64,000 nt of DNA from Pyrus communis (Eukaryota; Streptophyta; Magnoliopsida; Rosales; Rosaceae), in NCBI RefSeq assembly GCF_963583255.1, contig NC_084807.1, positions 17,135,072 through 17,199,071 of the forward strand, read 5' to 3'. The translations under genes and the position numbers were made by a program. The notes beneath the pieces are model-generated. The model searched no databases. It was given only the letters and a program-made list of their open reading frames with translations, and was not told the origin of the DNA. Below are positions 33,028 through 45,634 of the stretch, piece by piece (position 1 is the stretch's first letter; each line of letters begins with the position of its first letter).

Positions 33028-36000
33028 GGGTTAATTACACTAACACTCCTTGAAATTTATCGAGTTTTCACAAAACTCCCTTACGTTTGTAATATTACAC
33101 TAACATTGACACACCCCGATCGAGATCAGGGCATGCTGCCCGTCACGTGGAAGTGATGTAACCATGTGCACAGTGCGGAAGCTGATAAAATAATAATAAT
33201 AAATAGTACGAATAAATAAAAACTAGCTTTACACAAGGTAATAATGAACAAGTGCAAGCGTAAGTGTGAACGCTAGGTTCAGAGCATAAAAGCCTAATGC
33301 AGTCCAGAAGAAAACGACGCAACAAAAGCACACCCGAAGGTGGTCCTACACTGGTGGTGGTCTGTCAGATATGTCAGGGAAATCCTCAGGGAAGCCACCA
33401 AACGTGCTAGCCAACTAGAACCTGGAGGGGCGCAAAACAAAAGTGTGAGTAGGTAAAAACAAAGCTTTTCGAAAACCATTTAATAAATAAGTTCTAACCC
33501 CTCGCCGTAAAACCTGTATACTTCCCAGAAAATAGAATATAGATATATGTATATAAATCATGCTCAGAAATATGCTATGCCAAAATCTTGAAGTATAATG
33601 CAAGTGCTCAGGTACTATCACATCAATGTCATATAATCTGTCAGCCAGAGTCACCTAACGTGACCTGTACGGCTGAATCTAGAGCTCAAATCTCACTCTC
33701 ACTAACTAGACCTACACACGAGTCGGAACCAACTAAAGTGGTCTGTACGACAAGCCTAGGTGTAACATACATATACGCTCAAGTGCTACGATCACGTGAA
33801 GGCTGGGCGAATAATCGCGGGTCACCTACGAGTCGGAACCACCTAAAGTGGTCTGTAAGACAGGACTATGCACCTAACTTGGATCCAAGCTGAGCGTGTG
33901 GTGCGAGAGGTGAACATTATGTGAAGGACTGTGCCCAATTCTGGGCGGAAGCACTAACACCGGGGGTGCAGGTTATGAGCTCTCTATATATCTCAAATCA
34001 CTACTGAATGTAAACATGAATTACACTTACCTGGCACTTACCTGTGTGTCCGCAGCACCAATACACACACATATATAAATGCAACTAACCATGCATAACA
34101 AACGGCAATATAATATATGGCATATAACGAATAAACGTTTTAAATCACTTTCTGGGAAAAAATATGAGTATACAGGTATATACGGAAAACCAAAAGCCCA
34201 CTCACTGGTATGTGGAAGGGTCGTAACCCCCCTGCCTCGAGTGACCACGCTCGTCCTTGGGATAGGTATCACCTATATGCGAAACAACTACAAAAACGTT
34301 AATTTTTAAAGCACATAACCAAACTTAAGAAATAACTTCTCATACAATGCTCAAATGGGGTGTATGAATACACCAACGTGATCTACTCAACCTCAAGAAC
34401 ATCCCCATATTTTTAGAAAAAATTTTCATCGCCGCACGCGCCCCACGCGCCGACCACGCGCAGGCACGTGCCTGGCACGCTGACGGCGTCAGTTAACGCC
34501 GTCAGGAATATTCCGTTAACTTTAACGGAATCCGTCAACGGCGTTAGGAATATTCCGTCCAAACTGACAGAATATTCCGTCGTCTTCTCCGGCAAGGCTC
34601 CGGCGCCGGAAAATCGGGAAAACTTCAAATCGTCCTATCTTCTTCGTTTTTCAACCAAATTTCACAAAATTGGTACCAAATTGAAGCTTACAACGAGAGG
34701 AACAAAATCATACCACTTTCAAGTGCTAAAATCCACGAAATCTCGCCGGGAAAATACCCCCAACTCCGGCCAACCTCGAAACTCGTGATCCCGACGTCCA
34801 AAACCTTCAAACGAACCACCCCGAGCCTCCTAAGGACCTCACCAAGCTTCCTACAAGCTTGAAATTCCCAAAAACATAAGAATTTACGTGTGCATGAGCA
34901 GTACCAAAAATCGGGTATCCCGAGTTCGACGTGAAAACGAAGGTATCCTTATCTGAAATGGGTATGGTTGGACTTCAATGAACCTCACGAGCATGGATAT
35001 GTACTTTGTTTCTTCGATCTGTGAAGATTACATGGGTTTTGGGGGTGTGTCCGTACAAATGATATGAGAAATAGGAAGGGAAAAGGCACAGGGGAGGTGC
35101 AGGGATAGGGAGAAAGGGTGAGGGAAATTATGGGAGTGTGTGTGTGGTCCACAACCAACCACACCAATCACAAAACAACCACACAACGTAAAAATCACAC
35201 TAGGGGCAAAATCGTCTTTTCACGCGCACGTTTTAAAACTTTCGAAACGGGCTGTCACAAACATCCCCTTAGGTTTTAATTTCCTTTCATATAACTCATT
35301 GAGTGAAAATTTTGTATATAAAGTTACTAATTTACCCTCATTAATTGCTTGAAACTAAAAAAAGCTTGATAATTAAAAAATTTATAAAACATTAAATACT
35401 TATAAAGCAAAAAGAAGGCCATGTGGAGAAAAACAAATTAAGAACAAAATTTAAATATTACTTTGAAAATAATACTTTATTTAAAAAAAAGTTCTTCTTC
35501 TTTCCCTTCCATCCGAAAGAGCAACCACCTCTGTCTCCATCTCCTCCTTCTGTCTCCATCACCACCACCCATTCAAACTTTGAGCAACGATCTCCACCCG
35601 ACCCTAGCCAACAATCTCATCTTCTTCCCATTGCAACCACCTCCATGTTGGAAATTTAATTAATAAGGAAATTTTAAATATTAAATTTCTTAAATTGAAT
35701 GGAAATAAGAAAATTGCCCATTGGGTTTGTTTATGACTATAAGATCATGATTGATTTGGATGTGATGGGGCTTAATAATCCTACGGTACAAAATCTCAAT
35801 TGGAAAGGAATGCAACTTTCCATAAAGTTGTATATGGATCGATAACTTTCCTTGTGAAAAAGGTTACAATCAAACTTGGATTAATTCAATGAACAAATTA
35901 GTGGTGTCCCTGGCTTGATTTTGAAGAGGCATCAATTAAAGGTGGTGGTAATGCAGAAAGAATGAGGAGATGGAGATAGAGGTGGTCGTTCAATCGGGTG

Positions 36001-36333
36001 GGAGGGAAAGAAGAAGATGAACTTCTTTTTCCAATAAAATATTATTTTCAAAGTAATAATGAATTTTTTTTTCTTAATTTGTTTTGTCCACATGGTCTCC
36101 TTTTTTTTTAAGTGTTTAATGTTTTATAATCCTTTTCATATAATTAAAAAGCTTTTCTTTATTAGTTTTCAGTAATTAATCAGGGTAAATTAGTAAATTT
36201 ATAAGCTAAATTTTGACTCAAGGGTTATATGAAAGGAAATTAAAACATGAGGGGATATTTGTGTAATATCTCAAATGTGAAGGGATTTTATGAAAACTCA
36301 ATAAATCTTAAGGAGTGTTAGTGTAATTAACCC
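33028..36333. mobile_element. Non-autonomous Mutator-like TIR element, split by a solo LTR
   Basis: Long terminal inverted repeats begin GGGTTAATTACACTAACACT on each side. Left TIR: 33028-33106 continued at 35265-35510. Right TIR: about 36010-36333. Inside the TIRs the sequence pairs over roughly 320 bp. Flanks are TCCCTTTGAA (33018-33027) and TCCCTTTAAA (36334-36343), 9 of 10 alike, as for Mutator-like elements. Without the inserted LTR and its duplication the element is about 1,148 bp. No transposase was seen. The middle (35511-36009) holds CT-rich sequence and no gene. Confidence 0.8.
33107..35259 (-). repeat. Solo LTR (2,153 bp), Tekay/Del-like, inserted in the TIR element
   Basis: It starts TGACACACCCCGATC and ends GGGCTGTCACA, with AACAT duplicated on both sides (33102-33106 and 35260-35264). 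Read on the minus strand it begins TGTGACAGCCCG, a start I associate with Tekay-type chromovirus LTRs. Its parts include ACGGCGTYAGGAATATTCCG direct repeats (about 34480-34585). The right-end segment at 63204-64000 is related. No coding region is present, so this is a recombination remnant. Confidence 0.8.
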
Positions 36334-36343
36334 TCCCTTTAAA

Positions 36344-38144
36344 TATATATTCCTAGTATTTCTATGATAATTCAAAGATATTATTTAAAGATTTATAGAT
36401 ATTTTACGAAGGATGATAGTTAGGTACATACAAATGATATTTTACGGAGGATTATATTTTGATCCAATGATATTTTAACACATGTTTTTATTGTTTTAAA
36501 AAAAAATATGTATTTAATTTTTTATTTAGTTTTGAAAATTAATATATAGGGTAATGAATGGTGAGTATCCAAGTATTATCCTTCTAGAAATCTTAACAAT
36601 ATCACTGAAACACAGTTCTAGGAGCATCTCCAACCGCAACCGATAAAATTTTGTTAGTTTAGCTAGTAAATATTGTCCGAAAATCTTTTTAATAGCCCGT
36701 TTAACTTGTCTAAACAACTCATCATTTTCATCCTTTGGCATCTCTCACTCCCAAATTAGTATTTTTTTATGTTTACAGAGTTGTACACAAAAACAAAACA
36801 GAGTAAGACAAATGAGTCTCATGGAGAACCGCTTTTTTATCTAACTTTAGTTAAAATAGCTAAATAGCCTCATATAAAGTTAAAAAGGCTCTGGTAACCG
36901 GGTATAGAATTTTCTCTCCTCTTAATTTTTTTTTTCCTTTCCTTTTTTTTCTATTTAAAAAAAATAATATCACGTTAATATTTTATTTGAATTTTTTATA
37001 AAAAGAAAAGTACAAAAATAAAAAAATAAAAAGCATGGCCTACAATTACACCATCATTAGCAGAATGCTAAGGTCTGCTTACCAGAGGAACGCTAAGGCC
37101 CGCCTAGTATCCGATCCGACTACACCATCATTATCGATTTAGACTTTTTTTTATGTGCTATTCATACACCTTTTTAATTTTTAACCGTCAAATCAGATGA
37201 ATTGAAGAAGATCTAAAGACAAAATGTAACAAGGAATGTGTGAGAATTTGATGACCAAAAACTAATCAAGCACCTCTCTAGTTTGTTGGAGGAAATCATA
37301 AGATATCATGAGATTTTATTCTTCGGCCAGCAAACACAAAATCACTAATGTCGAAGGTGCAAAAATTGGGTCCGTGCTCCGTACATTGTATTTGTTCATC
37401 ATGATGGATTATAGAGTTGTCGAAATCTTCTATTTAGGTAAAATTTTGAAATAGGATGAGCATCCTTATACTGTTAGTCTTCTATATACGATGATTACTT
37501 GCTACATATGGTGGTATATGTTTATTTAAAAGGATAAATTTTCATATTAGATAAGGACTGGAATTATTATTGAGTTGTCTTGGATACAAGCGATTTTACG
37601 TACTCATTTCAATCATGTTAAGAGGATAGTATACAAAGGGATATAAGGGAGTTTGAGAATCAAACTCGAGACATCAAGTACCACGGTAAAATCTTTTGAC
37701 TATCCGAACTATAACCCTTTGTATTTTACGTGTATTAATTAATCTGAAGCAGTTACGGCACATACCTTGATAAGATCAAAGATGTCGTTTTTTACCTCTT
37801 ATCTTCCTTCTGAGATATAATAATAAATCAAGTTGGTAAAATTTAGTCGTTTTCCATACCTTAGTTAAATAGTCTTTGGCTCTCGTGGAGATAAATTATC
37901 CACTCGTGTGGATGGTAGCGCCAAACTTTATTGTTATGGTATAAGAAACTTGAATTCAAATCAGAAGTCGTGTGGGTAACAAATTTGTGAGACATTAAAT
38001 TAGATTTATAAGATCTTACACCTCGAGTGGAATAACACTTGCTGTCCCAGTACCACATATTGATGACAGACTAATTTCTTTCTTCATACTCTAATATCAA
38101 ATGAGGCAATAACGTACTTTTAGCCTCGGAGTCAAACGGTATTC
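36344..38144. other. Intergenic, AT-rich, no gene seen
   Basis: No credible coding frame. A segment at 37040-37130 (ACACCATCATTAGCAGAATG and neighbours) recurs in inverted orientation near 38840-38875, so a diverged inverted repeat spans this gap. Confidence 0.5.
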
Positions 38145-38265
38145 TAAAAAAGAGTTAGCGCCCCCAATGAATATATCAAGCGGGAGTTCAAACTCGGGTT
38201 AGAGATTCCCAACCTTTGCTCACTTTCCACTAAACCAACCCTTTGGGATTGGTACAACACTTGCC
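38145..38265 (-). mobile_element. SINE-like sequence, minus strand
   Basis: On the minus strand, GGTTGGTTTAGTGGAAAG (box A-like) is followed by GAGTTTGAACTCCCG (box B-like) and ends near TAACTCTTTTTTAG. This order fits a tRNA-derived SINE. No target duplication was resolved. Confidence 0.5.
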
Positions 38266-38325
38266 TTGTTGAAAAAAAAAGTTACATTTGTTACAAATCA
38301 AAATAGGAATAAGATGACAGGTGAT

Positions 38326-38460
38326 GCTTTACCGCACTGGTAAAAAGTAATCATGCTTATGTACCTTGGTGCAAGTTCAATCCCACCAATTCCCCTTCCA
38401 TGAACAAATAACTATCTAACCCACTAACGTTATTGCTCTACCAACACTATGCTACAAGGT
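38326..38460 (+). mobile_element. Possible SINE or tRNA-derived fragment, plus strand
   Basis: TGCTTTACCGCACTGGTAAA is box A-like and GCAAGTTCAATCCCACC is box B-like, about 40 bp apart. The 3' end and target duplication are not clear. Confidence 0.35.
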
Positions 38461-39979
38461 GTGAAATCTATCGAATTTGTGTCGAGTAAGGGTTTAGCCA
38501 GTACGACACTAAGTATTTCTCCAGTACAACGCTATAGTATACCAGGAGGATGTGGAGATGTGGTGGCAAATTTCGTACAAGACTAGATCGACGAAATCAC
38601 ACATGCAAGATAACAAACATTGTAAGCCTAATTGACAAACACCCGATAGAAAGGGGAAGGGTGTTCGCCACATGGACTTTGATGCTTGAGTCAAAGAGAT
38701 ACTTTGAGAGAAACTATGAACTTGAGAGGGTTCTGAGTAGTAAGTGGCGATTATTGTTTTCCCTGTTTGACTTGGCTATTTATAAACTTGAAACCCTAGC
38801 AAGAAACCGGGAGGGGAGGTTGCAAGCCATATTAGGCAAACCTTAACGTTCTGCTAATAATGGTGTAGTCGCCGCAGTCCTAACTACTAGTAGTCACAAT
38901 GGTCCATGTTGGTAATGCCCAGATGCACCGCACACCTAAGGGGAGACTCCCCATTAGGCTGAGTATGGCCCAGTGGCAAGACATATCATAGGTATGAAGC
39001 ACCTTTGGTACGTTAGTGGCCCAAAGGCCTAGTACCCATAGGGCAACAGGTGCCACATTCCTTCTAAGAGATCAAACAAGTACCACGTTCCCTAAGGTAG
39101 CCTCTGGTCTGCTAACAACATCAAGGGTAAATCCGTTATAAAGAGCATAAAGTCCATATGTTATTCTCCAATTGGATGTGGTTAATTTATGTCTCCACAT
39201 GAGCAAATACGCTATTTTGACTTTTTAATTGAGATTATATTAAATAATTACTAGAAACTCATTAGGAGTATGTTTGTTTTGATTGCTTTCTTTAAAAAAG
39301 TGTTTTCTTTTAGTTTCGTCCTGGCGTTCAGATCTTTGTGTGAAAATGGGTGAAATTGTTTTATTTTTTGGATATATTTGACTTGGTGTTATGGCAGTGA
39401 TTAGGTGATGCAATTAGACCTATGAGCGCCATAATCTCTATCCTAATACAATTTGAAAGTTTTTTGTTCTCCCACAATCTTTGTGTAACATGAGATTTAG
39501 CGATTCTATTGATTCTTGTAATCTTGTGATTCTAGGTGAGCTCGGCTTTCAAAGAAGTGCTTGAAATCTACTTATTGCTTTGCAGTTAATTGTGATTATT
39601 GTAATATTTTTAAATCTAGTTTGTAAAGACTTTTTTGGGATTCATTCGTTACAAATCATATAGATAATTTTAATTATAATTTAAAAAACGATTTTCTCCA
39701 ATACAATCACTTAAACCTAAAGGGGCCAAGCCCATCTTATCTCAAGCACCTAGTAAATAATTAACCAAGGTTAGTGGGATGATGTGAACTATAAATATAG
39801 GGGAATAGTGGCCCTCCCTCAAAACCTATGAGCTTTTCAAAATCGCATTATTTTTCATCAAAAACTCTCTCTTACACCTCAACAAAAAAAACAAAAAAAT
39901 AGAAGAGTTGGGTTTGGGGTGGGAAGTGGTGGTAACATATCAAAGAGAAAAGAAATGAGAGAGACTCTACTTTCTAGAG

Positions 39980-39982
<3 letters not shown>
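38461..39982. other. Intergenic, no gene seen
   Basis: Contains frames such as 38550-38846 (+), with no recognisable motif, and diverged repeat sequence. Toward the right it should include the upstream region of the ARID gene. Confidence 0.4.

Positions 39983-40022
<40 letters not shown>
39983..40022. repeat. (GA)n microsatellite in the ARID gene leader region
   Basis: About 20 GA units upstream of the ARID coding start. A CT-rich run follows at 40198-40220. Long GA/CT tracts are common in plant 5' leaders and length-variable between individuals. Confidence 0.95.
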
Positions 40023-40025
<3 letters not shown>

Positions 40026-40651
40026 TAGAGAGGCCAAAAGCCCAAGGTGTCAAGCATCAAAGACTCAGAGAAGACAACCCCAAAGGGAAAGCAAAGGCTC
40101 AGTCACCAAAAATCAAATGCAAAAAAACCCTCTAAAAAATACAACACCAGTACTGGTATGGTTTCTCTTTTCACTCTCTCATTCTCTCTCCCCCTCTGTC
40201 TCTCTCTCTCTCTCTCCCTCCTGTATGTATTATTAGATTGACCTAAATTGTGGATTGTGGGTCTGTTTTTTTCTGTTCAAAAACATGGAAATTTTTATGC
40301 CGTCTCTTTCTCTCCCACACGCACACAATCGCACGCCCAATCATCAATCCCTGCAATAAAAGAAGGGCCGGGGCTGAACAAATTTCTGATTTTCATGGGG
40401 TCCAAACCCGGTAACGTTTTCTTATGGATATGGCTCTGTTTCTTTCCAGCCCTAGATATAGATCTATTTTCCCGCCAAAATTCTGTATTCCATCTTAATC
40501 CGTACCAATTTCATGTATTTCTCGTCAAAATCGTTTCTTGTGTTTGAATTTTGAAGTGATTTTCTATTGCCCTCTGTGGTTTTGGGTTTTGTTTTTTATT
40601 GGAAAGAAAAACAACCAGCGGATTGCTTTTTAGGGTTTGAATTCAGAATCC
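40023..40651 (+). promoter_or_regulatory. Probable 5' UTR of the ARID gene with a possible leader intron
   Basis: A donor-like ACTGGTATGG near 40155 and an acceptor-like TTGCTTTTTAGGG near 40633 could remove about 480 bp of T- and CT-rich sequence before the ATG. This is inferred from signals only. Confidence 0.4.
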
Positions 40652-43600
40652 ATGGCAGGGTGGTCGTGGGTAGCTGGTGAGTCCGCTTTAGATTGCGCCG
40701 AAACCCCGAAAGAGGACCGGACGGACGACTCCTCGGCCGATCTCGAACTGCCTCCGAAAGCTCCAAAACGGTTCGTTTTAGACGTGCCCGATAAGCTACG
40801 ATGCTGGTTCGATCAGTTCCTTGGGGTTTTTCTGAAAGAGATCTCTGCCCAAGACTTGCTCCGGCCTTTGCCTCCGATGATCGGTAATGGGCAACGGGTG
40901 GATTTGCTCAAGCTGTTTTGGATTGTGAGAAGGCGAGGTGGGTTTCGTGGTCTTTCGGAAACTGGGGTTTGGGACTCGGTGGCTGAAGAGTGTGACTTGG
41001 GTTTGAGTCTTGGCTGTGCTGTGAAATTGGTTTATGTTAAGTACTTGTATTTGCTAGAGAGGGTTATAGAAAAGAAGGATTTTGAATGGAGTTTGGCAAG
41101 TAGTGACATTGATTTGGGTGAGCATTTGATGGCCTTGCAGGACGAGTTTACAGAGTTCTTCTCAGATATGCCTGATCGAAAGTTGAAAGACGGGGGTTAC
41201 CCGAATGTCGAATTGTCATCTAAGAGTTTTAAGGACAGTAATGAGGTGGGAAGTGCGGTTGCAAATTCAGATAGGCTCAAGAAAAGTGGTGTCAGTGACG
41301 AGTTTCTGGATTTGGATACAAGGAATGTGGCGAATGTTTTGAATGCTGGAAAATTTGGCAATGGTAATGTGCTTTTGTCAGGTGGTGGCATGTCATGTTT
41401 GGTTGTGGATTTAACGAATAGCATGGAGGATGTTGACAAGTTGCGTGACAATGATGAGGTAAAAAGTGAGATGGGGGAATCGAGTGGAGGGATGAAAAAT
41501 GATGACGTTGATGAACATGTCATGATTTTGGATCCCTCTACTGTTGAAGAAGTGAACTCTTTCCGTAAAAGGAAGCGAGAGTTGGGTGGAAGTGAGGCGG
41601 GGGAATTGCTTAGAGGGAAGAAAAATGACAGCAGCGATGAACATGTAACGTTTTTGGATGCCTCAACAGTTGAAGAAGCGAGTCCTTTTTGTGAAAAAGA
41701 GCAAGAGTCATTGTGTAGAATGTTGAATTGGGTTAGAATGATTGCAAAGGATCCTTGTGATCCTTCAGTTGGTTCATTACCAGAGAGGTCAAGGTGGAAG
41801 TCTTTCGGGAAGGAGGAGAACTGGGTGCAGGTTTTGCAGGCTCGAGAAGCTATATTTCTGAAGAGGCATACTGATTCAGGTCCTGAACAGTCTAACTGGC
41901 AGGTATATCAACATATGCTATGTGCTATAACTTTTTAGATAATTGGAAATATTAACTTGCATGTGTACATTTGATAATATCTTCAGGTTAAAGTTGTATA
42001 CACGTATGTGTGTGCAAGCACGCATGCATCGTTTTAATTTAGTCATGTTTTTAATTTGATTGCCTTTATTACTGGGACTGAATCATCTATTCGCATTTTT
42101 TGTCCCTTTGGGATATGGAAATGCTATTGTTTTGCTAATATTATGCCTTTCTCGATAAAATAGATTCACATTAATTTTATATATGGTATGCCGGTGAATA
42201 CTCGAGTGTGCTAGTGTATTCTATTTTCAGGATGTATATTTTTTATTTTTAGGAAATATGCATATGTCCTTCCCTGCAATGCAGTTCAACAATCAAACCG
42301 TCTATATTTTAGCTCCTTCTTCAAGACCCTAAACTCTGTGGTCATCTAAAAATGTGCAAAAACAAAAAAAACAAAAAAACAGTCACAATTTGGTAAAATA
42401 GAAACGACAGTGCAGATAATTAAACAGCTAAGCTGTTGTTGATAATCCTTGCACAATAAGCTAAAAACTGAATGGTTCCCATCATTGGATTACAACCTAG
42501 AAAAGGATGTCCTTATTTTTGCTTATACTGGAAAATGTTTCCTAGTATAATATTTAAACTGGTCTGACTAGTTATACCCAACTAGTTAATTGTGAATTGT
42601 TTGTAACATAATAGATATGCAACACTTATAGGGTAAGTGGCTTCTTTTGTATTGACAAATTGTAAGACAATGTTTACCTTCAGATAAAAATAGATATATT
42701 GATATAATCTCCATTTATGTTTGATAGTCTTTCTATCTGGTGCCATGGTTGCTATATTCAGATATTGGTTAAACCGATAAACAACATAATTATCTTCATA
42801 TTTTTTTCCTTTTGACATTAAACCATGTTCCCACTTGTAGAAGAATCAGAGGATGCATCCAAGCATGTACGATGATAGTTTTGGCTCTGCTTACAATCTT
42901 AGAGAGAGGCTAAGGTTGGAGAAGAAGCTTCTTTCAGGAGGGAGAACGTCACAATCAGGAGCCTGTTCAGAGTCATCCTCGGCCAGTGACTTGGACAAAA
43001 ATAGTCCTGGCATGGCAGGGATGGAGGATCAGTTGCGAGGAACCAGTGATTATTCTCCAAGCCATATTCTTCTGGGGTCAAATTATCAAGCTCAGTTGCC
43101 AGAATGGACTGGTAAGGCTTCTGAAAGTGAATCAAAGTGGTTGGGGTCCAGGATTTGGCCATTGGAAAAACCAGAGCACAGATATCTCATTGAGAGAGAT
43201 CCTATTGGAAAGGGAAGACAAGAGTCTTGTGGATGCCAAGTGCCAGGTTCTATAGAATGCGTCAGATTTCACATTTCTGAGAAACGGCTAAGAGTTAAGC
43301 GAGAATTGGGGGCAGCTTTCTACCACTGGCAATTCAATCAGATGGGCGAGGAAGTTGGACTCCCTTGGACAGAAGCAGAAGGAAAGAAGTTCGAGGCCAT
43401 AGTAAAGTCAAATCCTTCATCTCTTGGATTGCGTTTTTGGGATGAGATATATAAGTCTTTTACTAAGAAGAGTAGGAGACAATTGGTTAGCTACTATTTC
43501 AATGTCTTTCTCTTGCAGCGTAGAGGATACCAGAACAGGTTTACTCCAAACAACATTGATAGTGATGATGAAGATTTAGAGTCGGAATCAATGACTAACG

Positions 43601-43677
43601 ATTTTGGGAATGAAGAACACATGTCATCAAAATCAATATTAAAATCCCCACATAAGCCACATGCAAAACACAGATAG
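40652..43677 (+). CDS. ARID1: ARID / ELM2 / SANT-like DNA-binding protein (695 aa)
   Basis: A nuclear regulator of the plant AT-rich-interaction-domain family (Arabidopsis At2g46040 type). Two coding exons, 40652-41902 and 42841-43677, join in phase 0 across a GT..AG intron of 938 bp. The ARID lies at about residues 48-137 (FDQFLGVFLKEIS, PPMIGNGQRVDLLKLFWIV, RRRGGFRGLSETGVWDSVAE). A long acidic middle follows, with two diverged copies of DEHVxxLDxSTVEE. The second exon holds an ELM2 region (about 490-555, ILLGSNYQAQLPEW and CGCQVPGSIEC) and a SANT-like region (about 590-650, LPWTEAEGKKFEAIV, RRQLVSYYFNVFLL). ELM2/SANT pairs commonly recruit histone deacetylases. The start MAGWSWVAGE is the first ATG of the frame. 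The gene looks intact. Confidence 0.9.
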
Positions 43678-44365
43678 CTATTGGAAGGGCACTTTTTGGG
43701 GAGATTGTGAAGCCTGGTATGTTTGGGGAATGTTTCCTTAATGTGCCAGGAAAGAGGCATCAGGGCCTTTGAAATATAAAATTATGAGGTATAAAGATAT
43801 CCATTTCCAGAAGTGATTTTGAAGCTTTTTAATGATGAACACGGGCTTGGAAGCGCAGCTGTGGCGATTCAGAGCAGCAATGATGCTCTCTAAGTCTTGT
43901 TCGTTTACTCCACCTTCTGAGATGCAGGTTTTTCATATTTTTTTTATGGACGTTTCTTTTAGGTTTTTGACAGCAAAAGCTGATTGAAAAAGAAGCCTTT
44001 GGGAATGAATACAGGGAACAGCGAAAGTGGTTAGATGTAGTCTTGTAGATCCTAAACAGTGGTCTCAGTCACAGAACTTGTAATTGCAATTGCGGTGGTC
44101 TAAGAAATTGGTTAATTGAATGGATTTTGCTCTCAGGCATTTTTGTTTTGGTTTATGCATTTGTCTGTTGATTGATCTTTTGATTATGTATGTGGTTGTC
44201 ATTGCCTTCTTGTTGGATAGGCGGATCAATGCTTTTACTTGGTAACCTTGTTGGTACCTGGGTATGCATCTTGGTGCATGCAGGAATGTCTTGTTAAAGA
44301 TGCTGCGATTTTTGACCTCTGATGCATCGTGATTTGTGAGTTGCACTTGCTCTGTTGATTTCTCT

Positions 44366-44551
44366 CCGGATCCTTTTTAAAAGGATTCTGGGAATCCATG
44401 AATTGTGTTTGTTTATTGTACATTGTGCAGTCAACTTTTGTCGGGTACTGTTTGTGTTTAATTTTAAATAAAAAGATTTAAAATGATTTATGACCGTACG
44501 ATGAACGGACACGATTCACGGATCTCCGCGTTCCTTACAAAGAGGATCCGG
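44366..44551. mobile_element. Degenerate MITE-like inverted repeat (about 186 bp)
   Basis: The two ends (CCGGATCCTTTTTAAAAGGA at the left, AAAGAGGATCCGG at the right) pair as inverted repeats over about 40 bp with mismatches, including GGAATCCATGAATTGTG against CACGATTCACGGATCTCC. No target duplication was settled. The type resembles the GGATCC-ended element at 45224. Confidence 0.5.
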
Positions 44552-44774
44552 ATTCTTCTGTTGCATCCCATCTGTGTGTTTTTAGCACCTTTTCAACTTG
44601 TTTATTCAACGAACACCACAACCAAACATCACATAGTCCACATTAGAGGAATAGAAGAAAAAGAAGAAAACAACACACGCAACTTGTCGAGGGCAGCCAG
44701 CCATCTTGATTTCATGTATTAATATGGATAATTATTGTCTTATAGATCCAATGAATCAAAGGTTAGGCACCGTT

Positions 44775-44945
44775 AATTATTTAGTATTATGGTTTGGTAG
44801 TATTTTTATTTATTTGTAAGTGAGATGTTTTAGATTCGAATCTCGTGGATGGCGAAATCGATACCAAATTAAGTTGTCTATTGTGTGGCTTAATCGAACT
44901 TCTCCTCACTTAACGTAAAATATATCGTTGTAAAAAAATAAAAAT
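44775..44945 (+). mobile_element. SINE with 14-bp imperfect target duplication
   Basis: The body contains a box B-like AGATTCGAATCTCG (about 44832) and ends AAATATATCGTTGTAAAAAAATAAAAAT. GGTTAGGCACCGTT (44761-44774) and GGTTAGGCATTGTT (44946-44959) flank it, 12 of 14 alike. A 3' A-rich tail plus duplication indicates insertion by LINE machinery. Confidence 0.8.
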
Positions 44946-45223
44946 GGTTAGGCATTGTTTGTGTACTCCTTGATGTAGAATAGATATTTCATTTTGACAT
45001 CGAACAGAGAAGTCGAGCAAGCATGAAGATGTTTGCACTCTCGGTTATTTCCCCAAGGCGGAAGACTATTTTTTGCGATGTCGCTATACTAATAGTTAAT
45101 TGATACTGATCCGAAGTTTGATTTAGGCTTGCATAAAAATCTGAAGCCCTTAAATAAAATAATGAACCTAATTGCTCAATACTATTTTCTTCCATCGTAA
45201 TGATTGGTCACTATACGCTTTAA

Positions 45224-45423
45224 GGAGGGATTTGGATCCTCTCCTCGAAGGGTCCGAATCCTGCTAATCAAGGAATACGGACCATTAGATCAAAATCTAA
45301 CGGTTACAAACAGAGAGATCTTCTAAAAGTTATAATAATTGTAGTCGTTGGATTTTGATTCAACGGTTCGTATTCCTTGGTTAGCAGGATTCAAACCCTC
45401 TGCTCAGGAGAGGATCCAAATCC
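45224..45423. mobile_element. MITE-like element with GGATTTGGATCCTCTCCT termini (200 bp)
   Basis: The termini GGGATTTGGATCCTCTCCT and AGGAGAGGATCCAAATCC are inverted repeats. Pairing continues inward (GAATCCTGCTAATCAAGGAA against TTCCTTGGTTAGCAGGATTC), so almost the whole element can fold on itself. TTTAA lies at both flanks. Confidence 0.75.
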
Positions 45424-45493
45424 TTTAAAGAGCACTTTGAAATGTAGAAGCAAGCAACTTGAAAGCTGTCCTTATTATGTAGGCGGGTTTATT

Positions 45494-45634
45494 GGGTAAA
45501 GTGGAAACTAAAATTTTAAATTTAATTTGTAAAATAAGTATGGTAATTAATGTTTAAGTAATAATTTAATTATCAACAATTACGTCATTTGGTTGTAAAT
45601 TTAGTTTAAAAAATTGATCTCTTTAGTATTATCC
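45494..45634. mobile_element. Decayed copy of the 158-bp Mutator-like MITE
   Basis: Shares AATTTAGTTTAAAAAATT, TTTAAGTAAT and TCATTTGGTT-type segments with 32850-33007 in the same order. Its ends (GGGTAAAGTG and TAGTATTATCC) have lost much of the terminal pairing. Confidence 0.65.

Noticed and set aside
38550..38846. 98-codon plus-strand ORF
   Set aside because: No motif, and it lies in repeat-like sequence.
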